In this document: in pieces, positions 23,241-34,929 of the stretch
Numbering within the stretch: position 1 is the stretch's first letter
How the letters are laid out: each line of letters begins with the position of its first letter
Assembly: GCA_013399695.1 (NCBI GenBank)
Contig: VXAU01002072.1
Coordinates: 682,001 to 746,000, forward strand
From: Formicarius rufipectus
Lineage: Eukaryota > Chordata > Aves > Passeriformes > Formicariidae
Reading direction: 5' to 3'
Length of the DNA stretch: 64,000 nucleotides
Notes under the pieces: model-generated
What the model was told of the DNA's origin: nothing
The model's database searches: none
Seen by the model: the letters and a program-made list of their open reading frames with translations, nothing else
Translations under genes and position numbers: made by a program

Positions 23241-23413
23241 TCCCCATCCCTATCCCGGCCCCCACCGCAATCCCGGCCTCCGACCCGATCCCGGCCTCCG
23301 ACCCGATCCCAGATCCCATCGCAGTCCCGGCCCTGATCCCCATCCCAGCCCCCACCCCGATTCCAGACCCAGTCCCGGATCCCATCCCGGTCCCGGACCC
23401 GATCCCGGTCCCT
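23241..23413 (-). repeat. Degenerate hexamer-based minisatellite upstream of CCT2
   Basis: About 170 bases of imperfect repeats of GGGATC/GGGACC/GGGTCC on the CCT2 sense strand (gatccc/gacccg on the plus strand). They include one exact 18-base tandem pair at 23270-23305. The dense GGG runs on one strand could form G-quadruplexes. The apparent open frames here are by-products of the repeat. Confidence 0.8.
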
Positions 23414-23474
23414 CAGCGGCAGCGCCGCCCCGCGCTGAGGTCCCCTGCTTTCTGAGCGGGTTCTGTGCTTCGGA

Positions 23475-23689
23475 GACCGTCAGGAGGAAGTTCTACCCGA
23501 TGAGGGTGGAGAAATACTGCAACAGGTTGTCCAGAGAAGCTCTGGATGCCCCATCCCTGCAGGAGGTCGAGGCCAGGCTGGATGCAGTTTGAGCCAGCTG
23601 GTCGAATTGGAGGTGTCACTGCCCGTGGCAGGAGGGATGGAACAAGATCTTTAAGGTCCCTTCGAACGCAAGCCGTTCTGTGATTCCAC
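23475..23689 (+). mobile_element. CR1 LINE 3' fragment
   Basis: Matches the avian CR1 3' end: aggttgtccagagaagctct, then ccaggctggatg, catggcagg-like tgcccgtggcagg, aggtcccttcgaac and a terminal tctgtgattc. It is 5'-truncated, in plus orientation, and abuts the CCT2 promoter. Confidence 0.88.
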
Positions 23690-23995
23690 AGTTAAGCGAT
23701 TTTCCCGTAGGCAATTCTCAAACAGCTCAAAAGCACTTTTTTTTTTGACTGCTCCAGTCCTCCAGTGCTCTTGCCAGACCATCCCCTGTAGCTGCTATTG
23801 GATCATTCATGACGCCAGTCAAAGCAGTGAACAGGAGACACTCCAGCACAATCCCACTCAATACCCTCTTCATTTCAATATTAAAACATTGGTAACTATT
23901 CCCTTCGCAGGTTTGACAGTGTCAGACAACATCCAAGCCTTGCTCTGTCACTGCTTTTTTCCACACAAAAAGCCTGCTAGTTACCTGGTCATATG

Positions 23996-24594
<599 letters not shown>

Positions 24595-25229
24595 CAAACC
24601 CAGACTTGCTTCGCATGATTCATTCCTTGAGAATGAATTGTAGCTGGTGTTCTTGCTGCCAGATACGAAACTCTTGGGATACATGCAAAGCTGTTTGTTC
24701 TAGAGTCAAATGGGCAGAAATTGATCCCAATGGAGACAGTAAAAAAGAACATGACTAAAACTCTGCCAACTTTCACCTGCATCACTGATTTTAAGTAGGA
24801 CAATATCTGGTTCCTATTAGTTCATGAGTACTTTGGGATTTTTGCTGTTTTCTTCACAGAGTTACATACGTTCTCCCTCACTCCCCTCAAACTTATTCTG
24901 AAAACTAGAGTACTAATTGAATTTTAGTATCTTTAGTTTTCCTCATAGTTATGCAAAAAGTATTGAATTTTTGGCTAGGGCAAATAACCTTTGGAAGATC
25001 AAATGTGCATAGAAAAAACTCCTACAGCAAATTAATTAAGTTTGGTTTAAGGGGGTTTTGCCTATTGCTGAACTGTTATTTATAACGTGTAAAAGTAGCA
25101 ACATCAGAATAGGAAGAGCACAGCAGCAGCCCTGATTCAGGGTTCCTGCTCCTTTCAGCTGCACAATGCCCTCACCTCTGTTGTGGCAAAGGAAGTTTTT
25201 TAAGTCACACTGTGAGTAAATGATGGAAA

Positions 25230-25774
25230 GAAGCTGGATGTGATCCTGCCCCTCTCTTCAGCACTAGTGAGGCCGCATCTGGAGTGTTGTGTCCAGCTCT
25301 GTGCTCCTCAGTACAAGAAAGACACAGAGCTCCTGGAGTGGGTCCAGCTGAGGACTGCAAGAGGATTAGGGACTGGAGCATCTCTCTTACAAGAAGAGAC
25401 TGAGGGAGCTGGTCCTCTTCAGCCTTGAGATGAGAGGACAGAGAGGGGACTTCATCAGTGCATCTGAAGAGAGGCTGCCAGGAGGATGGAGCCAGGCTCT
25501 TCTCAGTAGTGCCAAGCAATAGGATAAGAGGCAGTGGGCAGAAACTGATGCACAGGAAATTCCACCTGAATACACAGAACTGATTTACTGTGTGGGTGAC
25601 CATGCACTGGAACAGATTACCCAGAGAGGTTATGGAGTCTCCCTCACTGGAGATATTAACCATCTGGACACAAGCCTGTGCAATGTGCTCTGGGATGACC
25701 CTGCTTGAGCAGGGAGGTTGGAACAGATGACCCACTGTGATCCCTTTCCAACCTTACACGTTCTGTGATTCTAC
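25230..25774 (+). mobile_element. CR1 LINE 3' fragment
   Basis: A longer CR1 copy. It starts in the region gtgaggccgcatctggagtg, passes through gtccagctctgtgctcc, gacagagaggggac and tgcactggaacagattaccc, and ends with ccaaccttacacgttctgtg and attctac. It has reverse transcriptase/3' UTR-side sequence and is degenerate and non-coding. Confidence 0.9.
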
Positions 25775-27329
25775 AAATCACCTCATCTCTGTCAAAGTTA
25801 AGAAACAGAGCATGTTTCAGTTCCCAAGACCATTTGACACCCCAGACAGCTCAGCAAAGCACAGGCTTCATTGCTCAGGAATGAATTCTCAATCAGACCT
25901 CCTCATGTCAGTATCTACTGATAGCAATTCAATTCAGATCAAGACCTTGTACTTGCAGAGAGGCTACTAGTGATGTAGAAATAATAAAGTAGCAGACCTC
26001 GAGGACCAATAATCGAGGCATCATTCACAGTATCTAGTTTGAGGCTTAACTTCAGTCAGAGCAGTTACCCAAGTCTCTGAGCAGATAGAAGTTTGATTAG
26101 AGAAGGAAACCAGAGACTCTTCACAAAACCTAACTCTTTAGGAGCTCACAACTGGCAATTTACATTTAGTTGTGATTTATCTATAGGGATTTTAACATGA
26201 CCAGTTTATATCATTACTGGAAATGCTAGTACTAGGCACATATGGCTGGAAGGGGAGCTCTTTAATGCTTAGCTGCTCAACACCAGCTATTTTCAGCTGT
26301 CTTCAAAATTCTGTTTCAGAACAAAGCATCATTAGGTCAAGAGTGTGAGGCATATGCATTTTAACTGAAATCACTTATATTTGTTGCACGATGTTTTATG
26401 TATAATATTGCAGTTAGTCCCCTAACTGCATATATTTTACTTACTGTCACAACAGAATTGGTTCATGGAAGCATTTCACCCCAACATGGAGATTTTCTGC
26501 CTGTTTGAAATGCAGATACAAAGAACCAAAGTTTCTAGTAAACTCCACATCATGCTAGTAGGGAAACGTTGCATGTAATGGAACTTATGAAAGCTGCAAA
26601 ACCGTTGGCCAGGGATACGAAAACCTTCTTGAGAACTGAGTTTTCAGATGTGTAAGTTATCTAACCAACATTGTGCACGGACTACTTAACGCTGTTTCTT
26701 AAGGAGCTATGAAAACAAAACATCTCCTGATGTTTCTAGGGGGTTGTCATTTGTTGGCTAGATACATCTTTATTGAAATTATGCTTTAAAACACTGACTT
26801 GGAAAGCACTAAAGAGGAAATAGTGAATTTTGCTAAATCACCACTGTATTTTATAGTCTCCAGAAGAAACCCAAAAGGCCACCTGGATAGGACTTCAACT
26901 TTGTATTTTCTTATTTCTTTCTTTCTGAATTTATCAGTACTCTGCTAACAAACTCCACTTCTTTCTTTTAAATTGTAGCACAATGAAATTCCTGGCATGT
27001 GATGCACCAGCCAGTAGTCCACAGCAACAGTACTACCACAACATAAAGATCTATATCTACATGCTCGACAAAGATGTGACAGAAAACTAGCAGAAATTAA
27101 ACAAAAGATTGAAGACACAGACTTCAGGTCATCATGATCTATTTCAAGGGGTTTTTTACTACTGAGCAATGGGTACAATACAGAGGGGCAGGGAGGAAGG
27201 CAGAGATAGGTATCTGAAGGAATGATTTAAAGAAATGCAAGAAAGATTATTTTAAAAACCCACAACACAGTGACACACTGACAACTACTGAAGTAACCCA
27301 GAGACAATTTTTTAATGTAAAATCAATAG
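25775..27329. other. Intergenic DNA between CCT2 and FRS2 3' end
   Basis: About 1.5 kb of AT-rich sequence after the CR1 copy. No gene, RNA or further repeat was recognised. Confidence 0.5.
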
Positions 27330-27353
27330 TTTATTGCCATGCTACAATTTATT
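27330..27353 (-). terminator. Candidate distal FRS2 polyadenylation signals
   Basis: Two minus-strand AATAAA hexamers (27330-27335 and 27348-27353) stand at the distal end of a long AT-rich stretch downstream of FRS2. The mammalian FRS2 3' UTR is also several kb long. Nearer hexamers occur around 32144, 30388 and 30266, so alternative polyadenylation is likely. Confidence 0.35.
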
Positions 27354-30300
27354 TTTTTTTTCAAATGAAGTTGGCACTGGTAAAGGGGAAAAATGTTGTC
27401 ATAATACATAACACATTTTTTTTTAAAATGCACATTTGGTAAGCTTTCTCAATAATGGCAGCTAAAAACAAGTGAAATTAGTTTTTTAAGATTAATGTGG
27501 AATGACAAAAATACACTCTTTCTGCATAGTATAAGAAATACGGAATGTTTGTAAAAACAAATTCATTTAACAGGGAAATTACTTGAAATTTTATAAACAA
27601 TTTGGCAATGGTACTCCCACTGTTTAGACTTTTCATATAAAAGAAATAAAAATCTAGAAAGCTACCTTTATACAAAGTTGCTATATTTATGCCTTTAAGT
27701 AGGAAAAAACATTTTATAATGCAAATTAGGACATAAAATAATCTTACAATATGATACAATGACAAAAAAGAAACATACAACGTAAGATTTTGGCCTTTGT
27801 AGAAATGTCTATTTCTGCATTTAATAATGCATTTGTGGCACACTGGTGACTATTGTATTCTTATTACCTACCAGTCAGCTTTCTTGCTAGCGTGGTATTC
27901 GGTTGGTCTGCAGCGTGGCTGAGACACAGACCTGCTTCTGAGGAGACGAAAGGTGATGCTGCAATGAAGCGAGACATGACGAAGGCAATGTGCCTGCTGG
28001 TCGAGCCTCTGTACTGTGGGACACCATACAATACTCTTTCCTTTCATACCAGAGCATTTCTTATACATTCAGTTATTAAGTACCAAAGTCTTACAAGTGA
28101 GAACACCTGCGTTCACGATTTGGCAAAATTTCAGGGAAAATACAAAGTTAGTACCAAATATATATTATAATATAAAATGTGGGTGTATGAAATACACACG
28201 TTCTAATGCAAAAAACTGCATTATTATGGACTTAAATTCACTGACATCCATTCCTAAATAACATGACCATTAAAAAACAGGTGTAATCCCAATCTTTCAC
28301 ACACTTTAGAATCACTTCCTCTTTCACACACAATAGTTAAACCAATATATATGCAAGTATGACTAAGAAATCAAAATTCACATAATTATCTGAACTGTGA
28401 CCACAACAAATAGGATTCGTTTTTCAGTACATGTAATTAAATATATTTATAGTTTTACAGTATTTTTAGACCATTCCTGAAGAACTTGACCAACCAGGTC
28501 CTCAGGTGTAACAGGACTGTTACATCAGCAGAACTCGATCTAGTAGGAACACAATCAGTGGCCCTTGAAGTCAACATGAATCATTTGATCAGTTTCAAAG
28601 GACACTGCATGCGGACCCAACAAGCTCTGGAAGGGTCACCCTGCTAAGAAGGAACATTCTGTGATGACATCAAACATCTTTGTCAGACTTCCTTTCCTCC
28701 TGACCATAGCAAAGGATACATGGACTCTGGGCTCTCTGGGTTGCTTAGCAGGTAGTGTTGGGAATGACCAGGAATAGTACAGCCCCAGCACCAGGAACTG
28801 ACAAGGTGAGCTTCACAGCACCTTTTGTACTAAGGCTCCTCATGGAAAGCAGAGGAGCTGCTTACTCCCCTACTCATTGGTTCTTAGATGGTTCTCAGAC
28901 GTGAGCTCTGGCTGGGACCCCAAGGCATTTAGTACTTTGCAGACACAGAGGAAGATGGTCCCTATTCTGAAGGGCTTGAGCCTATTGTTTAATCATATTT
29001 TTTACATAATCTCCTTTGTATATACACATATTTGCTACACAAAATAGAATTACACCAAAGTAATGGATATAGCAGAAAATGTTGTCACAATATATGTATA
29101 TTACCACACTAAATAATTACTAAAACTGCAAGAAAAAAATTTAAATGCCCTTCATAATATATAAAAATATAGAAATGTCCAACACTTGTTTCATCAACTT
29201 TCTCTCATATTCTATCTGTACACCTACATATTTCCAAACAAAATACTGCGTTAATCTGGAGTAAACACCGTGTTAGGGCAGTATCTTCCTAAGTCATTTG
29301 ACAGACTTAGTCACATACCTTACAGCACAGTACCACAAAAAGTTATGTATATATAGTCGGAGTTGCAGATGCTAAGTTGCTCTTTTTTTTTTTTCTTTTT
29401 TCTTCTGACTCACTTATCTTTCCAAAAGAGGAAGTAATTCCTGAAGACTGTGAAGGAACCTCAATTCATGACTTCCTGTCTTTTTCATATTTGCCCTGTA
29501 AGGAGGACATCAGCAAACTTGACTCCATCTTAACGCAGTTTTTTTGTGGTGGAATTTCTTCTGGACCTTTTTTTTTCTTGGAGTGTATATGAATTCAAAA
29601 TAAAGATATAATAAATGAACTTAGGTTTATATTAAGTAAATACTGTCAAATATAAATGCCTGAATTGCTACCTCAAGGAAGAGATGGGAAAGATCATACC
29701 AAAAAATTCCAAAAATACCTAATTCTATCTATCACACTGAAGGACCGAACTCCTTTAGGGGAAATACGGGAATTTCAGATTTAAGTCCACTACTGGTTCC
29801 TACTCCATCATTTTCCTCTTATTTGCAGCCATTAAATAAATTAGTACAGTGCAGAAATGGAATTTCACCATTGATCCCACCTTACATGAAGAGGAGAATA
29901 CTGCTTAGAAACAGAGGTCCAAATCAGATAGATCATTATATGCTCAAAGTAGTAACTGACATTAATCAGAACTTCCATTTTTACTTCACCAACAGTGAAT
30001 ACAACCAACCCACTCTCCTGACCCTGTCTCACTGAGAAGTGGTTAAATATAAAACAAAAACAAGGACTGCCAGATTTTGAGCCAAGACACACTGTTTTAA
30101 AACTAGCAAAATCAACTGCTGGCCTGTCACCTACCAAAAAGTAGCCCTGTTTTGACATTGGTTTGGACTTTGTGCAGCTTACATATTTCTGTGACCTTTT
30201 TTACACCCAAGCCCCAGACAGAGCTGAAAACACACAAACATCCAAATACCAGCAGAGGGGGCAGATTTATTATATGAAATGTCTACTTGAACACTAAAAT

Positions 30301-31708
30301 TTTCTATAAAATCTCTGCAGACTTTCATAGGAACAGGGATAGTGCTTCAATGCACACCATCACATTCAAGCCCTGTCATATGCAAAATGTATTTATTGGA
30401 GAAAACAAAATCTGTTCTAATGAGTGTTAACGTTTTCAGAATGGTTTTTTAATACTTTATGGAGTCAGGAAAAAAAGCACTACAAAATTAAAAGACTGAT
30501 CCTCCTCTTGATATCAATTTGAGGAAAAGATTATTTTCCCAATATAACAATGGATTAAATTATCACTGCCTATATTTCTAGTACAATCTTTATCATGAGC
30601 TTTTGGTCACTGTTTCATCTTTTCTACCAACTCACTTTCCTTGTTTCAAAGGTACACTAATGTCTCTTCCACAAATTGCATTAAACGACTGCCTTCAGTT
30701 AGACTTTCCTTTGTCAAATGTGCTTGAAGGACCGCAATCAATTGCATGTTATGGATGAAAAGTAGAACTGATGGAGATGCTACCATTTTTATAGGACCTA
30801 GTTTATGTAAACTTAACACGCCTCATTTACCAAAGAAAATAGTTACATATTTGTAGTTTCTCAGTCTATACACCTGTGGGACCAAAATAAATATCATCTA
30901 AATACTGTGGAGAGATTTCAACTGAAAACTGAATCCTAGATTACAGAAACTAAATCTAACATCACAGCCTTTAAAAGAGACTGGACTGAACTGAAAAAAA
31001 AATATTTACCACATCTCAAAGGGTAAAGTGCATTGCAACTGCATCTGCTTCAAGGGTCAGAAAACAAGGAATGCTAAAGATGAGTAGTGTACACAAAATG
31101 AGAAAGCATTATCCCACCTGTAAAATGTAAGAGGTTAAAAAAGTAGTCCAGAAAAAATATGTCATCAGACTTGTATATTTAAGGCTACAGAAATTTGAAA
31201 TATCAGTATATTTTCAATTCTGGGGGCCAGAGCTAGGAAAACATGGTGAAACTTGCAGCAACATAAAAAATTGTTCAGACCATTCTTTTTATCTGAGATC
31301 ATTCAGAAAAAATACTGGAACTAAAGAATTATATGGCTGGTTGTTGGGATTTCAGCAGGTCACTTACAATCTATCTGAAACCTCTGTTTACATATTTGGC
31401 AGTTAAGAATATTACTTCCCTGCCTCACAGGTGTGTTTTTAAGGTCCAGTTAATTAGTCCAAACTATACAGATGAGGACCAAATATTTCTAAGCAGCTAG
31501 CTAGAGATCAAACGTGTTTGCCTCAAAACACATGCTGAAGCATTAGTTCAGCTCACAAATTTAAGTGAGCTATACACTAAGAACAAGAATCACCAGTATT
31601 ATTAACCAGTAAGTATTTTGCAATGAATGGTAAGTTCTCTTCAGTGTAGACCAAGATGGTCCTCATCATAAAGTGAGGCAATGGCAAAACTGTGAGACAG
31701 CACTTAGA

Positions 31709-32030
31709 GAATCACAGAATCAATTAGGCTGGAAAAGACCTCAGAGATCATCAAGTCCAACCTATGACCGAACACCAATTTGTCACTAAGTGCCATGTCC
31801 CATCTTTCCTTAAACACCTCCAGGGACAGTGATGCCACCAACACCCTGGGCAGTCCCTTCTAATGCCTAATCACTCTTCCTGTGATGAATTTCTTGATAA
31901 TATCTAACCTAAGCCTCTCCTGGTGCTGCTAAAGGCTGTGCTCTCTTGTTCCATGGCTAATTGCCTAGGAGAAGAGACTGGCTCCCATCTGGCTACAACC
32001 TCCTTTCAAGAAACTGTAGACGTGTAAAAT
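31709..32030 (-). mobile_element. CR1 LINE 3' fragment within FRS2 3' UTR region
   Basis: Starts (plus-strand view) with aatcacagaatcaattaggc, tggaaaagacctcagagatc and atcaagtccaacc. It continues through aacacctccagggacagtg, atgccaccaacaccctgggc and ctaagcctctcctggtgctg. This is the reverse complement of a CR1 3' end. Confidence 0.92.
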
Positions 32031-33978
32031 GCCTAGCTCTAGGTAGTCATTACCTTCTTGAGTACTGAGGCCTCCCTACAAGTGAACAAGTCTACCACAA
32101 GAACATACAGGGGCTAACCATGAAATCATGAATGAGAGCTTTTTTTATTAAATTGCATTTAAGTTCCTCATAATGGTCTCAATGACTCCCATATTTTACT
32201 TCTGCAAATTATGCTCTTCGTGCATCTGGTATTTCAGTACCATACAGTCTGTAAAGAGTAGTGAAAGAGTGAAAGGGTTGCCTGATACCATCTAATGGTA
32301 TGGCAAGACAAGTGTTTCAGGTGCTACTACTGCTGCCACTACCAAACGAAATAACAAAGGAAAAAGTTAGAGGGACATAAATACACATCAATTTAAAAGA
32401 CTGAAAATAACTGTAGTTTGTTTTTTATAAAACTTCAATTCAAATATTGCATGAAGACCTTTAGTGCTTTTTCAGATCTTCAAATGGCTTTTCTTGCATG
32501 TTTTTCCTCACAGTTCAAGGGTTATTTTACATCATACCAGTTCACACAAGTGTCAGTTCCTTTGCAATCACAGGCTCAAGGGCAATCTCTTCTGCTGCTA
32601 GTACCAAGGTGCGCCTGCAATACTGCCAGAATTCTAAGATTATTCAGAGTATTAATAAACAAAATAAAAACTTCTAAGGGTGCATCTGGCATATTCAACA
32701 AAGAACAGTCTACCTGGATGTACCTGTAACACTGAGCAGCCATCACTGTAACCAAATTCACCAATTGCAAAAGGAAAAGAAGTATGCTTGTAGGTAATTT
32801 TACCTTCAGATAATTTACTACATATCTAAATTATACTATCACCTATGGATGCATACTGCTAGAATGTACAACTTTCTATAAAGAACTACCAAGTCCAGTA
32901 CCCTGCCTCCCGTGTAACCTGTGTTTGATGCTTTAGAGGAAGACAATAACTGCATAATAAACCTTTCCAGTTGTGCAATAATGCATGCTGCTGGAGAGCT
33001 GGGATATTTCTGTCAGGCATAAAAAAGTAGAACACTGGACAAAGACAACTATTTGACCTTCAAGAGTCTTTCTTTGTCAAATGCAGAGAGTAAGACAAAC
33101 ACATATATGACCCTGAACAATAATTAAAGCTAGGTACAAAATTTTGACTTTTAAAACGACATTATGAAACAAAAAAGAAGAAACATAAAATGCAAAAAAG
33201 GAAAGGACACTGAACTAAGAAATGACAAGAGAGCCTTAATTCATACAGCTCACCTGTGAATTCCTTCACAAAAAAACCCCAAAATTCTAATGGGATTAAA
33301 ATTTTGTCAGATTTCACAGGGAACTTGATATGCCACTTTAGCAGAAGGATCTTAAGGCTGGATTTAGATGTGTTTATAGCTCTGATCAACCAACATCAAT
33401 GTGACCTCTCAAACATCACGCAAGTTGAGAAAACTGAGGAATTAGAGGCCTTCTTGCCCGCAGACAAAAAAGGTGTAGTGTTTACATTCCTTGAGATGAA
33501 CCAATGTATCTTGTGTGTGTCAAACTGAGTGAATTAATGCATTACATACATTTCATTCTGGAGGAATCACTTCAACAAGAAATGAACGTAAGATATGTAT
33601 ATTGAAAGATTAGGTTTACCTGCTAATAATGCACATATCAAGAGGCTTTAAAAAGTGTTATAAATGCCATTAATGAGTATAGGCACCAGACCAGAATATT
33701 TATAAATTCAAAACCAGCACGTCACTCAGACTCTAATCAATTAAAGAGGCACTGTGAAAGGTGGTGATGCTGCTATGCAGTAATTACATCTACTGTAGAA
33801 TGAAATAGTGTTACCTAGATGAATACTTGCTCTACATTAATTCCCTTTAGACAAGTACATGAAGTATGCAGAAAAAGTTCTATTACTCTATAAAAGGCGT
33901 GTTAAGAAATGCAAAGTACTCGCATCTTCAATTTTATAAACTTCACAAAAGGTGCAAATGATTCAATGCTTCCCAGGC

Positions 33979-34929
33979 TCACATAGGCAGGTCAGTACTG
34001 TTATGTCTAGTTTTCCTAGAAGTACCATCATCTCGGGGCAGTGCTTTTTGCAAGCTTGACATAGCAGCAGTTCTTTCAATGTCTATCACAGCATACAGCT
34101 CTGTGCGCCTGGTTGGAGTTTGTGGAAGTGGAGTGGTGGGGGTTTTTGGAGTCTGAGGGTTGTCAGAGTCACTACCACCTTCCAAGTCAACCTGTATATA
34201 GTTGAGCTGCCTGTGTTCTAAACTTGGACGCCTAATGTCGAAGTTGAAGACTGTTGGGGTACAGTCCCGACGTCGTGTAAATTCTACTTTATGAGCACTT
34301 GCTGGTACTGTTACATTCTCTGTATTGACATAATTATGCATTAGATCTAGGTTATTGTGGTAGCCATTCAGAGATGGGGTCTTTGGTCCTAAACTGTCAT
34401 CTTCATCTCTGCTCAGCTTGCGGGCTTCCCAAACAGGAGGCAATGATGGCAAATTCTCATAGTTCAACAGCGCAGTTCTCCTCTGAGCAGAGTTGTTAAT
34501 GTTCTGGGTGTCTGAGGTACTGGTTGATGTCAAGCGACCTCTCCTGACCCCTGAGGCACTAGGGATTGATAACCTATTTATATTTTCATACACCAATTTA
34601 TTACCAGATGGTGTTTCTCTACGTTCGTCACTGTCGTACCCAGTGTCCCATTCAGTGTTGTTTGTGCTGCTACCGCTAACTTGATCTCTCCCAAGTTGTT
34701 CCAGTTTTGATCTTTCCATTAACTGCCTTTGAACAGGTGTTGGTCCTAAAACAAACTTGACTCCTTCAGGCTCCAGGAGAACCTGAGCATCTCTGTCATC
34801 AGTACAAATCTGGTCTTCTTTCACTTTAGTTATTTCAGTGTTTGAAAGCTTTGATTCCAGCGGCACATGCACACTCAATCGATTTTTTCTTTCCTCTTGT
34901 ACTCCGGTAGTGTTGACGTAAGTGTGCAC
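33979..34929 (-). CDS. FRS2: FRS2 last coding exon, residues 193-508 and stop
   Basis: 951 nt from VHTYVNTTG to the end HNSTDLPM and TGA (33981-33979). It holds all GRB2- and SHP2-binding tyrosines and the proline-directed Ser/Thr sites. The acceptor is ttttag. It begins with GTG (Val) as an internal codon, not a start. Confidence 0.98.
   Translation of the reverse strand: MHTYVNTTGVQEERKNRLSVHVPLESKLSNTEITKVKEDQICTDDRDAQVLLEPEGVKFVLGPTPVQRQLMERSKLEQLGRDQVSGSSTNNTEWDTGYDSDERRETPSGNKLVYENINRLSIPSASGVRRGRLTSTSTSDTQNINNSAQRRTALLNYENLPSLPPVWEARKLSRDEDDSLGPKTPSLNGYHNNLDLMHNYVNTENVTVPASAHKVEFTRRRDCTPTVFNFDIRRPSLEHRQLNYIQVDLEGGSDSDNPQTPKTPTTPLPQTPTRRTELYAVIDIERTAAMSSLQKALPRDDGTSRKTRHNSTDLPM

Larger units (their letters stand above)
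22890..23460 (-). promoter_or_regulatory. CCT2 CpG-island promoter
   Basis: A sharply GC- and CpG-rich block in otherwise AT-rich DNA surrounds the CCT2 start codon. About 95-110 bases upstream of the ATG are an ETS-type ACCGGAAC (23176-23183) and a CRE/ATF-like TGGCGTCA (23184-23191); GC boxes such as CCCGCCCC are present. No TATA box is seen. This fits a housekeeping promoter. The transcription start should lie in about 23100-23170. Confidence 0.75.
27330..33978 (-). other. Probable FRS2 3' untranslated region
   Basis: About 6.6 kb directly after the FRS2 stop. It is AT-rich and lacks a recognisable gene on either strand; short open frames are random. A CR1 fragment (31709-32030) lies inside it in the sense orientation. 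The extent is inferred from polyadenylation hexamers only. Confidence 0.4.

Noticed and set aside
22900..23592. Long overlapping open frames on both strands in the GC-rich region (up to 226 codons)
   Set aside because: They run through the N gap, the CCT2 promoter, a hexamer minisatellite and a CR1 fragment. Composition alone explains the openness.
25205..25735. Minus-strand frame of 176 codons
   Set aside because: It lies entirely in a CR1 fragment, antisense to it.
27853..28170. Plus-strand 105-codon frame near the presumed FRS2 3' end
   Set aside because: No recognisable domain, low-complexity C-terminus and no promoter or splice evidence. It is antisense to the likely FRS2 3' UTR.
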